Part shown: in pieces, positions 26,906 to 35,760 of the stretch
Layout of the letters: every line of letters begins with the position of its first letter
Numbering within the stretch: the stretch's first letter is position 1
Assembly: GCF_039871975.1 (NCBI RefSeq)
Contig: NZ_JBDPLL010000001.1
DNA: 64,000 bases
Direction: 5' to 3' (one strand)
Origin: Trichormus_B sp936914905
GTDB taxonomy: Bacteria > Cyanobacteriota > Cyanobacteriia > Cyanobacteriales > Nostocaceae
Translations under genes and position numbers: made by a program
Notes under the pieces: generated by a model
What the model was told of the DNA's origin: nothing
Seen by the model: the letters and a program-made list of their open reading frames with translations, nothing else
The model's database searches: none

Positions 26906-27059
26906 TGAAATTGATTTAAAGACAGAAATATAAATTTAACACTCTTTGGGTATTTCCAGAAGCATTGTATAGACGTTATATACAAGACCTTTAAATGTTT
27001 ATCAGCAATTCTTGGTTAACGATTGTGATTGGGAAGAACTTCTTCCTTTCACCTGTTCC

Positions 27060-27896
27060 CTACTTCTGACACTGAGAACAAAAATGACTAGAACGCCCGC
27101 CTAACTTAATACGCTTAATGACATTACCACAAACTTTACAAGGCTCACCAGTGCGGTTGTAAACCCAAGCTTCACCGCCATAATTGCCATTTACACCTTT
27201 AACATTGAGGAAATTACTAAAAGTTGTCCCACCTGCGGCAATACTTGCAGATAGAACTTCAATTATCGCTGTTCTTAAAGGTTTGACTTGTTTTTTCTGT
27301 AAATCTGTACAGAGAGTAGTTGGTAAGATACCACTTTTAAACAAAGCTTCATCAGTATAAATATTACCCAATCCCGCTACTATCGACTGATCTAACAGTG
27401 CAGTTTTAATAGGACGACGACCTTTTTGCAGTTTATTTGCTAAATACTCAACTGTGAACTCTGGTGAAAATGGGTCTACTGCCAGTTGTGCTAAACCTCT
27501 AATAATACTTTCTACAGGGACACCAGGGGTAACATACCACATTTGCCCAAAGGTGCGCTGGTCAACAAAGCGTAGTTCTTGTTTTTCCCCAAAAAATAAT
27601 CTGACTCGTGTGTGTTTGTGTAAAGGTTCATTTTGGTTTAACCATAACAGTTGACCGGTCATTCGCAGATGGACACCCAACCAGGTTGAAGAGGGTGTGA
27701 GTTCAGCTAAAAGATATTTACCACGACGATGCCAGTATTTAATGCTGCTTCCTTTCAGATTATCTATAAATTTGCTAACAGAAAAAGGGTAGGCCAGAGT
27801 CCGTTGTAGCAGGACATCTCCCCCCGTAATTTCTTCGTTTAGGGTTAGTTGATTTAAACCCCGTCGGACTGTTTCAACTTCAGGCAGTTCAGGCAT
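27060..27896 (-). CDS. mutM: formamidopyrimidine-DNA glycosylase
   Basis: A 278-residue repair enzyme that removes oxidised purines such as 8-oxoguanine and nicks the abasic site. The mature N-terminus PELPEVETVRRGL carries the catalytic Pro and Glu. The helix-two-turn-helix region has QSIVAGLGNIYTDEALF, and the C-terminal zinc finger shows four cysteines (CKVCG...CSQC). Length is standard. A single gene, cytoplasmic. Confidence 0.95.
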   Translation of the reverse strand: MPELPEVETVRRGLNQLTLNEEITGGDVLLQRTLAYPFSVSKFIDNLKGSSIKYWHRRGKYLLAELTPSSTWLGVHLRMTGQLLWLNQNEPLHKHTRVRLFFGEKQELRFVDQRTFGQMWYVTPGVPVESIIRGLAQLAVDPFSPEFTVEYLANKLQKGRRPIKTALLDQSIVAGLGNIYTDEALFKSGILPTTLCTDLQKKQVKPLRTAIIEVLSASIAAGGTTFSNFLNVKGVNGNYGGEAWVYNRTGEPCKVCGNVIKRIKLGGRSSHFCSQCQK

Positions 27897-28004
27897 TTAA
27901 GCGGACTAAGCAAGCAAGGTGATATATTTAGGGATTGTGAAGTCAGAGATAAGGAAGGTTAAATATTTATGCCTTGAGGCTTTATACTTCACACTTACTT
28001 ATAT

Positions 28005-28037
28005 CATGGCATAAAACAATCCCCTAGTAGGTTGATT
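28005..28037 (-). terminator. possible terminator after psaE
   Basis: A bulged hairpin formed by CAATC...GATTG arms on the minus strand, followed by TTTT, just beyond the psaE stop codon. Weak by eye. Confidence 0.35.
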
Positions 28038-28039
28038 GC

Positions 28040-28255
28040 TTACTTTTTAGCAGCAGCTTTTTTGGGTGCTTCGATTTCGATTAATTCATCTACGGCGAAG
28101 TTATTGGTGTTGATACCAGAGTAGTTAACATTGGGGAAGCGGACAATTACAGAGTATTTGATGCCGCTTTGGTCTACAGATGCCACAGTTCCTACATCTT
28201 GATACCAGTAGGATTCGGGGCGGAGGACGCGCACTTTAGAACCACGTTGAACCAT
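28040..28255 (-). CDS. psaE: photosystem I subunit IV
   Basis: A 71-residue stromal-side subunit of photosystem I that helps dock ferredoxin and supports cyclic electron flow. The SH3-like sequence MVQRGSKVRVLRPESYWYQ, GTVASVDQSG, YSVIVRFPNVNYSGINTNNF and an Ala/Lys-rich tail are diagnostic. Intact, monocistronic-looking gene; highly expressed in other cyanobacteria. Confidence 0.96.
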   Translation of the reverse strand: MVQRGSKVRVLRPESYWYQDVGTVASVDQSGIKYSVIVRFPNVNYSGINTNNFAVDELIEIEAPKKAAAKK

Positions 28256-28323
28256 GATGATCTTCCCTTTGAATTAATTGCCAATAAATTAGGGCTAATT
28301 CTTTTCAGTCTAGAACTTTTTTG

Positions 28324-28638
28324 CTACTGGTCAACAGCTTGAATAAAATCTTCACGGTTTTCAAAGCTATTCGCATCCTTTTGCGGGGGTTGGAAAACTT
28401 AGTGTAAATCTGTGGGTGGCCTGTCGTTACTCCAAGCCCACCAAGCACAACCACAATGACAATGGTAGAATTCTTGCTACTTACGATGATGGTTTATTTT
28501 GTAACAGGTAGGTGATCGCCTATTTAACCAAACTGCTACCGCTTCTCGACTACTGGAGTGACACTTGGGACAGCAAAACTGATATGCGTGAATAGCTTGA
28601 TTTGTCCATTCTGGAGGTGTGGGAACAAAAGCATCCAT
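28324..28638 (-). pseudogene. small Cys- and Trp-rich conserved protein, broken by stops
   Basis: The frame begins MDAFVPTPPEWTNQAIHAYQ, followed by a zinc-ribbon-like CCPKCHSSSREA, then WLNRRSP. A TAG replaces an expected Trp before QEFYHCHCGCAWWAWSNDRP, and a second stop (TAA) follows after about nine more codons. Two Cys pairs (CPKC and CHCGC) suggest a metal site. This family is conserved in filamentous cyanobacteria with unknown role. Directly upstream of the ATG is a 16-bp repeat present four times. Confidence 0.7.
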
Positions 28639-28702
28639 ATAAATATTATTCTAAATAAATATTATTCTAAATAAATATTATTCTAAATAAATATTATTCT
28701 AA
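28639..28702. repeat. 16-bp tandem repeat, 4 exact copies
   Basis: ATAAATATTATTCTAA is repeated four times exactly, immediately upstream of the start codon of the broken Cys-rich gene (minus strand). It displaces the native ribosome binding region. Confidence 0.95.
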
Positions 28703-28757
28703 ATGAAGTCTTAGTAGTAAATTACTATAAATATAATTATGGCTAAGAATGAAGACA

Positions 28758-29409
28758 ATGGAGCCAAATAGTGAAAATCGCCGATTTTTTAAGTGAAATT
28801 CGCCGATTTTTTACATGTAATACCTGGTTATCGGCGCATGATGACTAAAATCGTCAGTAAACCAGAGCAAAAAAAGGTGATAGATGCTCCCTTTCCTTTA
28901 CCTTGGAGTCAGGAAGGACAGATATATATTAATTTTGATTTGTGGAGACGCTTAACTAAGCCACAACGAGATTTACTGCTGCTGTATCAGGTTAGTTGGT
29001 TGACAGGGGTGAAGTGGTTAGAACCAGATATTTATCAAGGACTGGTTTGAGCAGGGTTGTTAGGTCGTGTGGTGGAAGTTGCCCAATCTGATATCGTAGG
29101 TGTAATTCTCGCTGGAGAATTAAGTGTTTTAGCTGGTGTGCGGATATGACGGATGAATCAGTCACAGAAATCAGAATTAAACGCCGATAAAACAGCCATT
29201 AGCATTGCTAAAAGACTTAATGATTCAGAAACGGAAGCCACACAGTATTTGTTAACCGCCATCGAGACAGTAGCAAGGATAGAAGGGCCTTGTGGTTTAG
29301 ATTTTGGTGAATTAATGGTGAATTAATTCGGTATCAAAATTTGAGAGTGGTCGTGATCGTAGGTTTTTCTCCCGTAGGAATACCAGGAAATAAAATTGGT
29401 GATAGGTAA
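28758..29409 (+). pseudogene. DUF3318-family protein, decayed
   Basis: The start MEPNSE is followed by a 22-bp direct duplication (28770-28813) that breaks the frame, then VIPGYRRMMTKIVSKPEQKK, INFDLWRRLTKPQRDLLLL and VSWLTGVKWLEPDIYQG, then stops at 29048 and 29147. The later part (NADKTAISIAKRLNDSE, EGPCGLDFGEL) is shifted by an 11-bp tandem duplication (29306-29327), after which IRYQNLRVVVIVGFSPVGIP resumes. DUF3318 proteins are cyanobacterial membrane-associated proteins of unknown role. Confidence 0.8.
29306..29327. repeat. 11-bp tandem duplication inside a pseudogene
   Basis: GGTGAATTAAT occurs twice in tandem and shifts the reading frame of the DUF3318 gene. Confidence 0.9.
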
Positions 29410-29612
29410 TTGGTAATTCAATTTTAGATTTTGAATTTTGAATGTAGCTCGTCACATAGATTGATTAATCAAATTATCTGTCGCCTTTATCAAATTATGT
29501 GACGCAACTTAACCACAAATCATAACCGAAGTCCAACCGTAAATTTTCAGCCTTGCATATCTGTGCTTAAACAGCTAATCCATGATCAGTATTTATAGAT
29601 CCCAAATGGGTT

Positions 29613-29796
29613 CTATGAAGTAACTAATCTTCGGAGCATAAGTCTGACAAAACAGAGATGAATCTTAGTCGTCGCATTTTCCAAAGTTCTTTCAAAATTT
29701 TTAACCAAGCTTTTACAGCGTTCCATCCAAGCATTACTTCTTTCAATAGTATCTATTCCTTTATTCGTAGCTACTAAGGAAAGTGGATTAAATAAA
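29613..29796 (-). mobile_element. IS5-family transposase, C-terminal piece, cut by a gap
   Basis: The minus strand reads IERSNAWMERCKSLVKNFER and then TLENATTKIHLCFVRLMLRR before the stop. This is the end of the DDE domain of an IS5-family transposase. Its upstream part runs into the 100-N gap. The sequence on the other side of the gap belongs to a different family, so this element is incomplete. Confidence 0.75.
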
Positions 29797-29896
29797 NNNN
29801 NNNNNNNNNNNNNNNNNNNNNNNNNNNNNNNNNNNNNNNNNNNNNNNNNNNNNNNNNNNNNNNNNNNNNNNNNNNNNNNNNNNNNNNNNNNNNNNN
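29797..29896. other. assembly gap (100 N)
   Basis: A run of exactly 100 N, a usual placeholder for a gap of unknown size. It joins two different transposase fragments, so the missing part is probably repetitive. Confidence 0.98.
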
Positions 29897-30259
29897 CATC
29901 CACACACTTGTGGTCCCAGGATCTCAAATCTATCTACTCCACCAAACTCCTTTCTCGTTTTTCCCCTATGCCCTGATTGTCCTCCTCGTTTCCGTTTTGG
30001 TGTCTGGTTTTGTTCTCGTTTCTCTTAATTGTTTTTTCTCGGTTTCTTTGAGGATATCTCCCAACGGTGGTTTCCATAATCTGATACTGTCTAAATCTCT
30101 ACTGATTTTGAGTTTCTCTATTTCTTTTTCCAGTTCTACTACTCTATTTGTTAGCTTCTCTATACTTTTACCCTCCTGAATAATGATTTCTACCAGTTAC
30201 TCTGTTGCCTACTGCTTCAATATCTCTGTGTCTAGTTTTCGTGGCAGGTTCTTTTCCAT
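29897..30259 (-). mobile_element. IS66-family transposase, N-terminal piece, broken
   Basis: From ATG at 30259 the minus strand gives MEKNLPRKLDTEILKQ, stops, IIIQEGKSIEKLTNRVVELE (a leucine-zipper-like helix), then a Pro/Ser-type segment (KPPLGDILKETEKKQLRETR) and, in another frame, RRKRGGQSGHRGKTRKGFGG. This is the N-terminus of an IS66-type transposase ahead of its zinc finger. Two frame breaks are visible. The catalytic part lies in the gap or is missing. Confidence 0.65.
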
Positions 30260-30400
30260 AACTACTTGCTATATTCTCCCTCACCTATCACACTTGTCAA
30301 TATCCTACCACCTGCATCCTTACGTTTTAGATTAATGACGCTCATACCAAGCTTTAACTTGATTTTCAAGATCCAATTCTAAAAAAATTATTGTCGTTTA

Positions 30401-30420
30401 AGGTGGGCATTGCCCACCCT
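30401..30420. repeat. palindrome GGTGGGCATTGCCCACC
   Basis: A 20-bp near-perfect hairpin just downstream of the GH57 gene stop (minus strand). It may end that transcript, but a T-run is weak. Confidence 0.6.
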
Positions 30421-30432
30421 ATTTACTATCAA

Positions 30433-32667
30433 CTAAGGTACTTCAATAGGAATTAAAGCATTTCCTGGTAAATAGCTATGGAAACACCCATCATCGGCTA
30501 GTACCAAAATCAGACGCAGGGGATAATCTGGGGGAACTTGCAAATCTGCCCAAGGTATTGCCACTTCTAAACAAGTATTTAAAGCAGCTTGAGCGCGACT
30601 AACGCGGGGATACCATTGATAGTTATTTCCTGCTTCTCGAAATTGAATTGATTGTGTGAGTAAATTAATTTCTAGATGATGGTGAAACAGATAATTAACT
30701 GGTGATATATCTGGAACTTCTGCTAAAGGTACAGGGCTATTAACCATTGTTCTATCTGGATAGAACCAAAGTAAATTTAACTCTGTTGGTAGTTCTTTTC
30801 CGGGTGCAATGCCACTTTTAAAATCTACCCGTAAATAAAAATTCAGGTGATCTACTCCATACCAAAGTCTTTGAATGAGGCTGCTGTTGTGCATTGTTCC
30901 CCTTGCACCACCAACTTCTATTCTGCCGGCTTTGTCCCAGTCTTGTTCATCACCTTTACCGTCAATAACTGGGTGAATAAAGGCTTCTGGCCGACGGTCT
31001 GATCGTGTTTCATGGACTTCTACTGGTTTTGTTAAATAGGCTGGTATCAGTTCATTGAGGGCTTTATAAATTCCATAGAGATGTTCACGAAATAATTGGT
31101 CAAAGATGGCATCTTGATTTGAAGAATGTCCTTCTCCAAACCACCAAAACCAATCGGAACCTTCAGCTGCATATAAGGCTTCCCAGGCTGCGGGGTTGTT
31201 GTCTTCGGTAGCTTCGGGATGATTGGCTAATACTTGTCTGGCTTGGGTCAGGTAGTCCCAAGCGCGATTTTTGGCGGGATCTCCTATCCAGGTGCTAAAA
31301 CTACCATCTACCCAAGAACCACTATGGAGTTGTTCTGCGGGGATGGTGGCTGTGGCGGGATATTTATCTAGGAATTCGGAGACGGTAACAAGTTTGATAT
31401 GAGGTTCATTACTCAAGCTTTGATATAAGGTTTCTAGGAATGGTTTGCCGTCTTGGGGATAAAATTCCCAGCAATTTTCACCATCTAAGGCGATTGTTAC
31501 TAACCAAGGTTGTTTGCTGGGTTTCTCTCTTTGCATTTTAGCGATCACTTGCAAATGTCCCACTAAATCCGCTACGGCCTGTTTTACCTGCATGGAACTG
31601 TATGTGAAACCAATTAAATCTGACAATCTATGGTCACGGAAGATTATGGATAAATCACCTGCTGGAGTTTGCAAACGATAAGGACGGTACAGTAATTCTG
31701 GTTGCTGGACATTTCCTGCCCCATCTCGATGGAAAAAGTGTTTTAAGGTCCAACCTAAGACGGCTTCATCTGAGCAAATCCAGTTAAAGCCTTGTTTAAT
31801 AATATACGGTAATATTTCTGGACTAACTGACTGTTCAGAAGGCCATAAACCCCGTGGTTCTTGTCCAAATCTGTCTTTATATAAATCCCAAGATTTCTGT
31901 AAATGACGAGGAATATCTTCCACCCACTGAAAACGATTGTTAGGTAATGTCATGTTCGGCACTGCTACCTTCCCGGAGTTGGTATCAGCTAACAAGGGCA
32001 AAATTGGGTGAGTGTAGGGGGTTGTGGTGACTTCTAACTGTCCAGTTTCTTGCATTTTCCTGTGTTGGGGAATAATGCGGCTGAGGATTTGACGTTGTTT
32101 AGAATAAATGCGTTGGCGATCGCTTAAAGTAAAATTCTGTCCCTGTTTTAACCAAGCTTCAATTTCTGGGTCATCCCAAAACAGAGGATCAATCCAAGCT
32201 AGATTATGCCAAGCTAATAAATCACTGTAATCTAGTGGCTGCCAATTTGCTAAACACCAAGCTTGTCCCTTTTCCTGTCTCTGATAGTACAACTGGGCAT
32301 AGCGGGGATGGGGATCTATTAACGTATGGTGATTAGCATCAAAAAAATGTTCAACAATAAATTCTTTCTGTTCCTGAGTCAACTTTTCAACAGGTGTTAA
32401 GCTGGCAGTCAGATAAGGGTCAAAAGCACTACCAGCAATATAATCTTCTAGTTGCAGTATCAAAGATGGTACTAAATTCACCGTTTGATGTAACTTGGGA
32501 TACTGCTCTAGCAGCAAGATTAAATCCAAATAATCCTTAGTACCATGTAACCTAACCCAAGGCAAGCGGTACTGCTGACTAGCAGGTGTAGAAACACCAG
32601 TACCAGGAGATTTATATAACGGCTGATGTTGATGCCAGATAAAAGCGACGTATAGAGGGTGGGACAT
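30433..32667 (-). CDS. glycoside hydrolase family 57 protein
   Basis: A 744-residue GH57-type enzyme acting on alpha-glucans (amylase, 4-alpha-glucanotransferase or branching-type activity; not resolvable by eye). Conserved regions are the N-terminal IWHQHQPLY, the RGLWPSEQSVSPEIL block around residue 280 that contains the usual catalytic Glu, and IALDGENCWEFY around residue 390 with the second carboxylate. A C-terminal beta-type domain (about 570-744) may bind carbohydrate. No signal peptide, so it is cytoplasmic. Frame intact, gene isolated, hairpins on both sides. Confidence 0.9.
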   Translation of the reverse strand: MSHPLYVAFIWHQHQPLYKSPGTGVSTPASQQYRLPWVRLHGTKDYLDLILLLEQYPKLHQTVNLVPSLILQLEDYIAGSAFDPYLTASLTPVEKLTQEQKEFIVEHFFDANHHTLIDPHPRYAQLYYQRQEKGQAWCLANWQPLDYSDLLAWHNLAWIDPLFWDDPEIEAWLKQGQNFTLSDRQRIYSKQRQILSRIIPQHRKMQETGQLEVTTTPYTHPILPLLADTNSGKVAVPNMTLPNNRFQWVEDIPRHLQKSWDLYKDRFGQEPRGLWPSEQSVSPEILPYIIKQGFNWICSDEAVLGWTLKHFFHRDGAGNVQQPELLYRPYRLQTPAGDLSIIFRDHRLSDLIGFTYSSMQVKQAVADLVGHLQVIAKMQREKPSKQPWLVTIALDGENCWEFYPQDGKPFLETLYQSLSNEPHIKLVTVSEFLDKYPATATIPAEQLHSGSWVDGSFSTWIGDPAKNRAWDYLTQARQVLANHPEATEDNNPAAWEALYAAEGSDWFWWFGEGHSSNQDAIFDQLFREHLYGIYKALNELIPAYLTKPVEVHETRSDRRPEAFIHPVIDGKGDEQDWDKAGRIEVGGARGTMHNSSLIQRLWYGVDHLNFYLRVDFKSGIAPGKELPTELNLLWFYPDRTMVNSPVPLAEVPDISPVNYLFHHHLEINLLTQSIQFREAGNNYQWYPRVSRAQAALNTCLEVAIPWADLQVPPDYPLRLILVLADDGCFHSYLPGNALIPIEVP

Positions 32668-32730
32668 GAGGAGTGATTAGTTATTGGGGATTTACTAATA
32701 ATATTGAATTATGAATGATGGTAATAGGTA

Positions 32731-32783
32731 ATGGGTAATAGGTAATGGGTAATTTTTCCAATTACCCATTACCTATTACCCAT
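32731..32783. terminator. perfect 23-bp hairpin built of TAATGGG/TAATAGG repeats
   Basis: Left arm 32731-32753 and right arm 32761-32783 are exact complements with a 7-nt loop (TTTTCCA). It lies between the nfu and GH57 genes. Because the arms are short tandem repeats, it could be a repeat-derived hairpin rather than a designed terminator. Confidence 0.65.
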
Positions 32784-32801
32784 CTTCCCAGTCCCTAGTT
32801 T

Positions 32802-33041
32802 CTAAACGACTTGTTCAATCTCCACAATTTCGGGAATTAATTCCTTGAGGCGGCGCTCAATGCCCATTCTCAGGGTCATTGCCGAACTGGGACAAGAACC
32901 ACAAGCACCTTGTAACCGCAGTTTTACAATAGGTCCATCCAGTTCTACAACTTCCACATTACCCCCATCAGACATTAGATAAGGGCGCATTTCATCTAAT
33001 ACTGTTTCAACGTTTTCAAGTGTAAGTTCCATAGTTGACAT
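32802..33041 (-). CDS. NifU C-terminal-domain (Nfu) iron-sulfur scaffold protein
   Basis: A 79-residue stand-alone Nfu domain. It builds or carries Fe-S clusters and passes them to photosystem I and other targets in cyanobacteria. The CxxC motif (GACGSCPSS, about residues 46-54) holds the cluster between two subunits, and MTLRMGIERRLKELIP is the typical C-terminal helix. The natural start may be MELTLENVETVL, three codons downstream. Frame intact. Confidence 0.93.
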   Translation of the reverse strand: MSTMELTLENVETVLDEMRPYLMSDGGNVEVVELDGPIVKLRLQGACGSCPSSAMTLRMGIERRLKELIPEIVEIEQVV

Positions 33042-33195
33042 AGTTTTAGACCTACTAAGTTAATGATGGTGATGAAAATTGGGAATTAAGATCCTTATCT
33101 ATTTCCCAAAATAACTAAAATTTTCTTCTTTTGCTGAATTAAATCGATCCTACACTCCGGACTCTACACCCTATACGCTGCTTCAATAAGGTAAT

Positions 33196-34977
33196 TCAAT
33201 TAAGAGTTTCTATTTCACACTCGCTAGGGGAACATAACACCGGTTGTTGATAAAGCGGAACTGTGAAGGTCACTGTTGAGCCAAGTTCTTCGCCTAAACT
33301 ATAGAAATGTACCTCACCACCCATTGCCTCAATTAGCTTTTGGGATATAGTTAGTCCCAAACCTGTGCCACCATGAGGGCGAGTACGAGAACCATCTACC
33401 TGGGAAAATAATTGAAATAGTTTATCTTGTTGGTCTAAGGAAACACCAATACCAGTGTCTGCTACCCGTACTTTCACAATACCGGGATGCTGTGGTTGTG
33501 ATTGTCCTTTTGCTTTTTTGAGGAATAAATCGGCGCTGATGGTGACACCGCCTTTGTGGGTAAATTTAATAGCGTTGCCCACCAAATTAAGCATGACCTG
33601 TAATAATCTTTGGTAGTTGCCCAGGATGATAATTTCATCGGAGGTAGTGGGCATTTGCATCTGGAGGCTGAGATTTTTCATCTCTGCTTGGGGACGCACA
33701 AAGCTTTCTACATCATTGAATAATTCATGAAGTCTGACAGGCCCGCAGCGGATATCCATTTTGCCTGCTTCAATTTTGGCAAAATCCAAAATATCGTTGA
33801 GAATACCAAGGAGGTGGATTGATAAATCATGAGCATCTTGGACAAACTCATGTTCTTCTGGCCCATCTGCCATTCCTTCCAAAATCAGCTTGAGTAAGCC
33901 AATCATCCCGTTGAGAGGGGTGCGAATTTCATGGGATACATTGGCCAGAAATTCGCTTTTGAGGCGGGATGCTTCTTCAGCCTTTTGTCTTGCTGCTTCC
34001 AGTTCTTTGTATAAAGTAGCATGAGCGATCGCAGTTCCCAATTGATCTGCTAATTCTTTGGTTAATTCCAGTTCTGTTTCTGTTAATAAATCGCATTCAT
34101 CGTTTAAACTTAAGGCTACCAACCCATTTGCCTGATCCTGATAGGTAGTAGCAACCAACAGAAATTTCTGCTGCTGAGAATTTTTCTGCACAGACATCTT
34201 GATCACCATTGGTTCAAGAGTTGCTAAAGCCTGGGCAAAGACTGGCTCAGAAGATATCTCTATTTCTGAGCCTAGCATGGAATCCAATTCTGGCTGGTGA
34301 TATTCTGCGACTACCTTGACTTTTGAAGCTCTGGGTTGATAAGGACAAATAATACAACGCTCTAGCTTGAGGATCTTTCCTAAACTGTCAACTGTTTGCT
34401 GCCAAATAATTTCTATATCCAGTGTCCGCCGGATATTTCTGGTTATTTTATTTAATAATTGTTGGTGTTGTTGTGATATCTGTCCCACATTACGGGAACG
34501 CAAAGCCCAGTTTGGTTGTGAAGACGGTTTTGAACCCTCCTGATTTGCTTCTTTGCCATTGACTTGAGCTTGTAATAATCTACCCATGATCAGAACCGTG
34601 GTCGCGGCTTGACCCAATTGCGACATAATCGGAGTAATTGTCAACTCCAACTCTATGAATTTCTGACTGCATATAAACCAGCACTGAACCCTTTCCGGCA
34701 CTAAAGAACTCAATACCCGGTGTAATTGTTCCAAATAGGCAACTTTATCTACTGGAGCAAAAGTTTCATTTGCATTCAGTGCTTCAACAATCTTCTCAGT
34801 ATTTAAATCTAGGAGTTCCCTGCGCTGCCAATCAAATGTTAGATAGCGCCCGCTCCCATCTTGCGTATATACCAACTCAGAACTGAGAGATTGTAACAAG
34901 CAATCAGAACTACGGTTAATAGATTCCAGGTTCTGAGAAAATAAATTTGGCAATTGGGTGTTCGCAGTAATACTCAT
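33196..34977 (-). CDS. GAF-domain sensor histidine kinase
   Basis: The protein has 593 residues and no clear membrane helix, so it is probably soluble. The N-terminal 140 residues look like a degenerate PAS domain. A GAF domain follows (about 185-330; RRTLDIEIIWQQTVDSLGK, LERCIICPY). Then come a coiled linker, the HisKA dimerisation domain with the phosphoacceptor His in FLANVSHEIRTPLNGM (about residue 350) and the HATPase domain (N box NLVGNAIKFTH, G1 VADTGIGV, G2 GGTGLGLTIS). No response regulator is adjacent, so it is an orphan kinase. Ligand unknown. Confidence 0.92.
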   Translation of the reverse strand: MSITANTQLPNLFSQNLESINRSSDCLLQSLSSELVYTQDGSGRYLTFDWQRRELLDLNTEKIVEALNANETFAPVDKVAYLEQLHRVLSSLVPERVQCWFICSQKFIELELTITPIMSQLGQAATTVLIMGRLLQAQVNGKEANQEGSKPSSQPNWALRSRNVGQISQQHQQLLNKITRNIRRTLDIEIIWQQTVDSLGKILKLERCIICPYQPRASKVKVVAEYHQPELDSMLGSEIEISSEPVFAQALATLEPMVIKMSVQKNSQQQKFLLVATTYQDQANGLVALSLNDECDLLTETELELTKELADQLGTAIAHATLYKELEAARQKAEEASRLKSEFLANVSHEIRTPLNGMIGLLKLILEGMADGPEEHEFVQDAHDLSIHLLGILNDILDFAKIEAGKMDIRCGPVRLHELFNDVESFVRPQAEMKNLSLQMQMPTTSDEIIILGNYQRLLQVMLNLVGNAIKFTHKGGVTISADLFLKKAKGQSQPQHPGIVKVRVADTGIGVSLDQQDKLFQLFSQVDGSRTRPHGGTGLGLTISQKLIEAMGGEVHFYSLGEELGSTVTFTVPLYQQPVLCSPSECEIETLN

Positions 34978-35161
34978 TAATCGAATTGGATAGACAAATA
35001 GCTTTCCACCGTGCTTTTACTAAAGCTGTTTAAATTTTGGCATAAAGTTTTACAGCTTTCACACTTTCGATCGTGTATTTTTGATTTTTCTAGGATTTAG
35101 AGCGGTAAATTTTACATTTTTTAGCATTTAGAGGGATTCAAGGAGGGATTGATGGGAAATT

Positions 35162-35398
35162 TTAATCGTTCCATTCACCTCTGGGGGGAACTGGTGTACG
35201 CATTGGTGTACGAGTTAAGTCATCATCTCTAGGCACATCTCCCCACAACCATTGGCGGATTGCTACCTCAATCACTTTGCTGGGATCATTGGTAAGATGC
35301 TGAATTTGCGCTATTAACTCAGAGTCCAAGCTAAGCGCTATTTCTACCTTGTTGGGGTGCTTCTTCTCCGCATCGGTAGGCTTGTCTTGCATATTCAT
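35162..35398 (-). CDS. small hypothetical protein, possibly ribbon-helix-helix type
   Basis: This 78-residue protein has a central VEIALSLDSELIAQIQHL, NDPSKVIEVAIRQWLWG pattern that resembles a ribbon-helix-helix or antitoxin-like DNA-binding fold. The C-terminus is Pro- and Arg-rich. No partner toxin gene is adjacent. Frame intact; function inferred only from pattern. Confidence 0.55.
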   Translation of the reverse strand: MNMQDKPTDAEKKHPNKVEIALSLDSELIAQIQHLTNDPSKVIEVAIRQWLWGDVPRDDDLTRTPMRTPVPPRGEWND

Positions 35399-35760
35399 AG
35401 GTGTATATCTGCTAAAATTGTTTTATCTAAAGCTTTGTCAAGAAGTGATATGAGAATGACGGTGGAATTTGGGGAAAGAGACAAGGTAAGAAAAAATTCC
35501 ACCCCTCCCCCCTTAACTCTTAACCCTTACCCCATTGAAATAGTACCAAATAACCTTAAAAATTAATCGGTCTATAGATATGAGTATGAGGTGTGGGCTG
35601 TAAGGGTGTGGGGGAGAATAGTGTATTATCTCCTATATCCTATCTCCTGCCTTCTGCCTCTTAACCAATTACCAATTACCAATTACATTACCCAAGAAAG
35701 CATTAAAATACATGAAGTAAATAGATTTCACTTTTGGTTTGCCTTAAGCAAAGATAGTAT

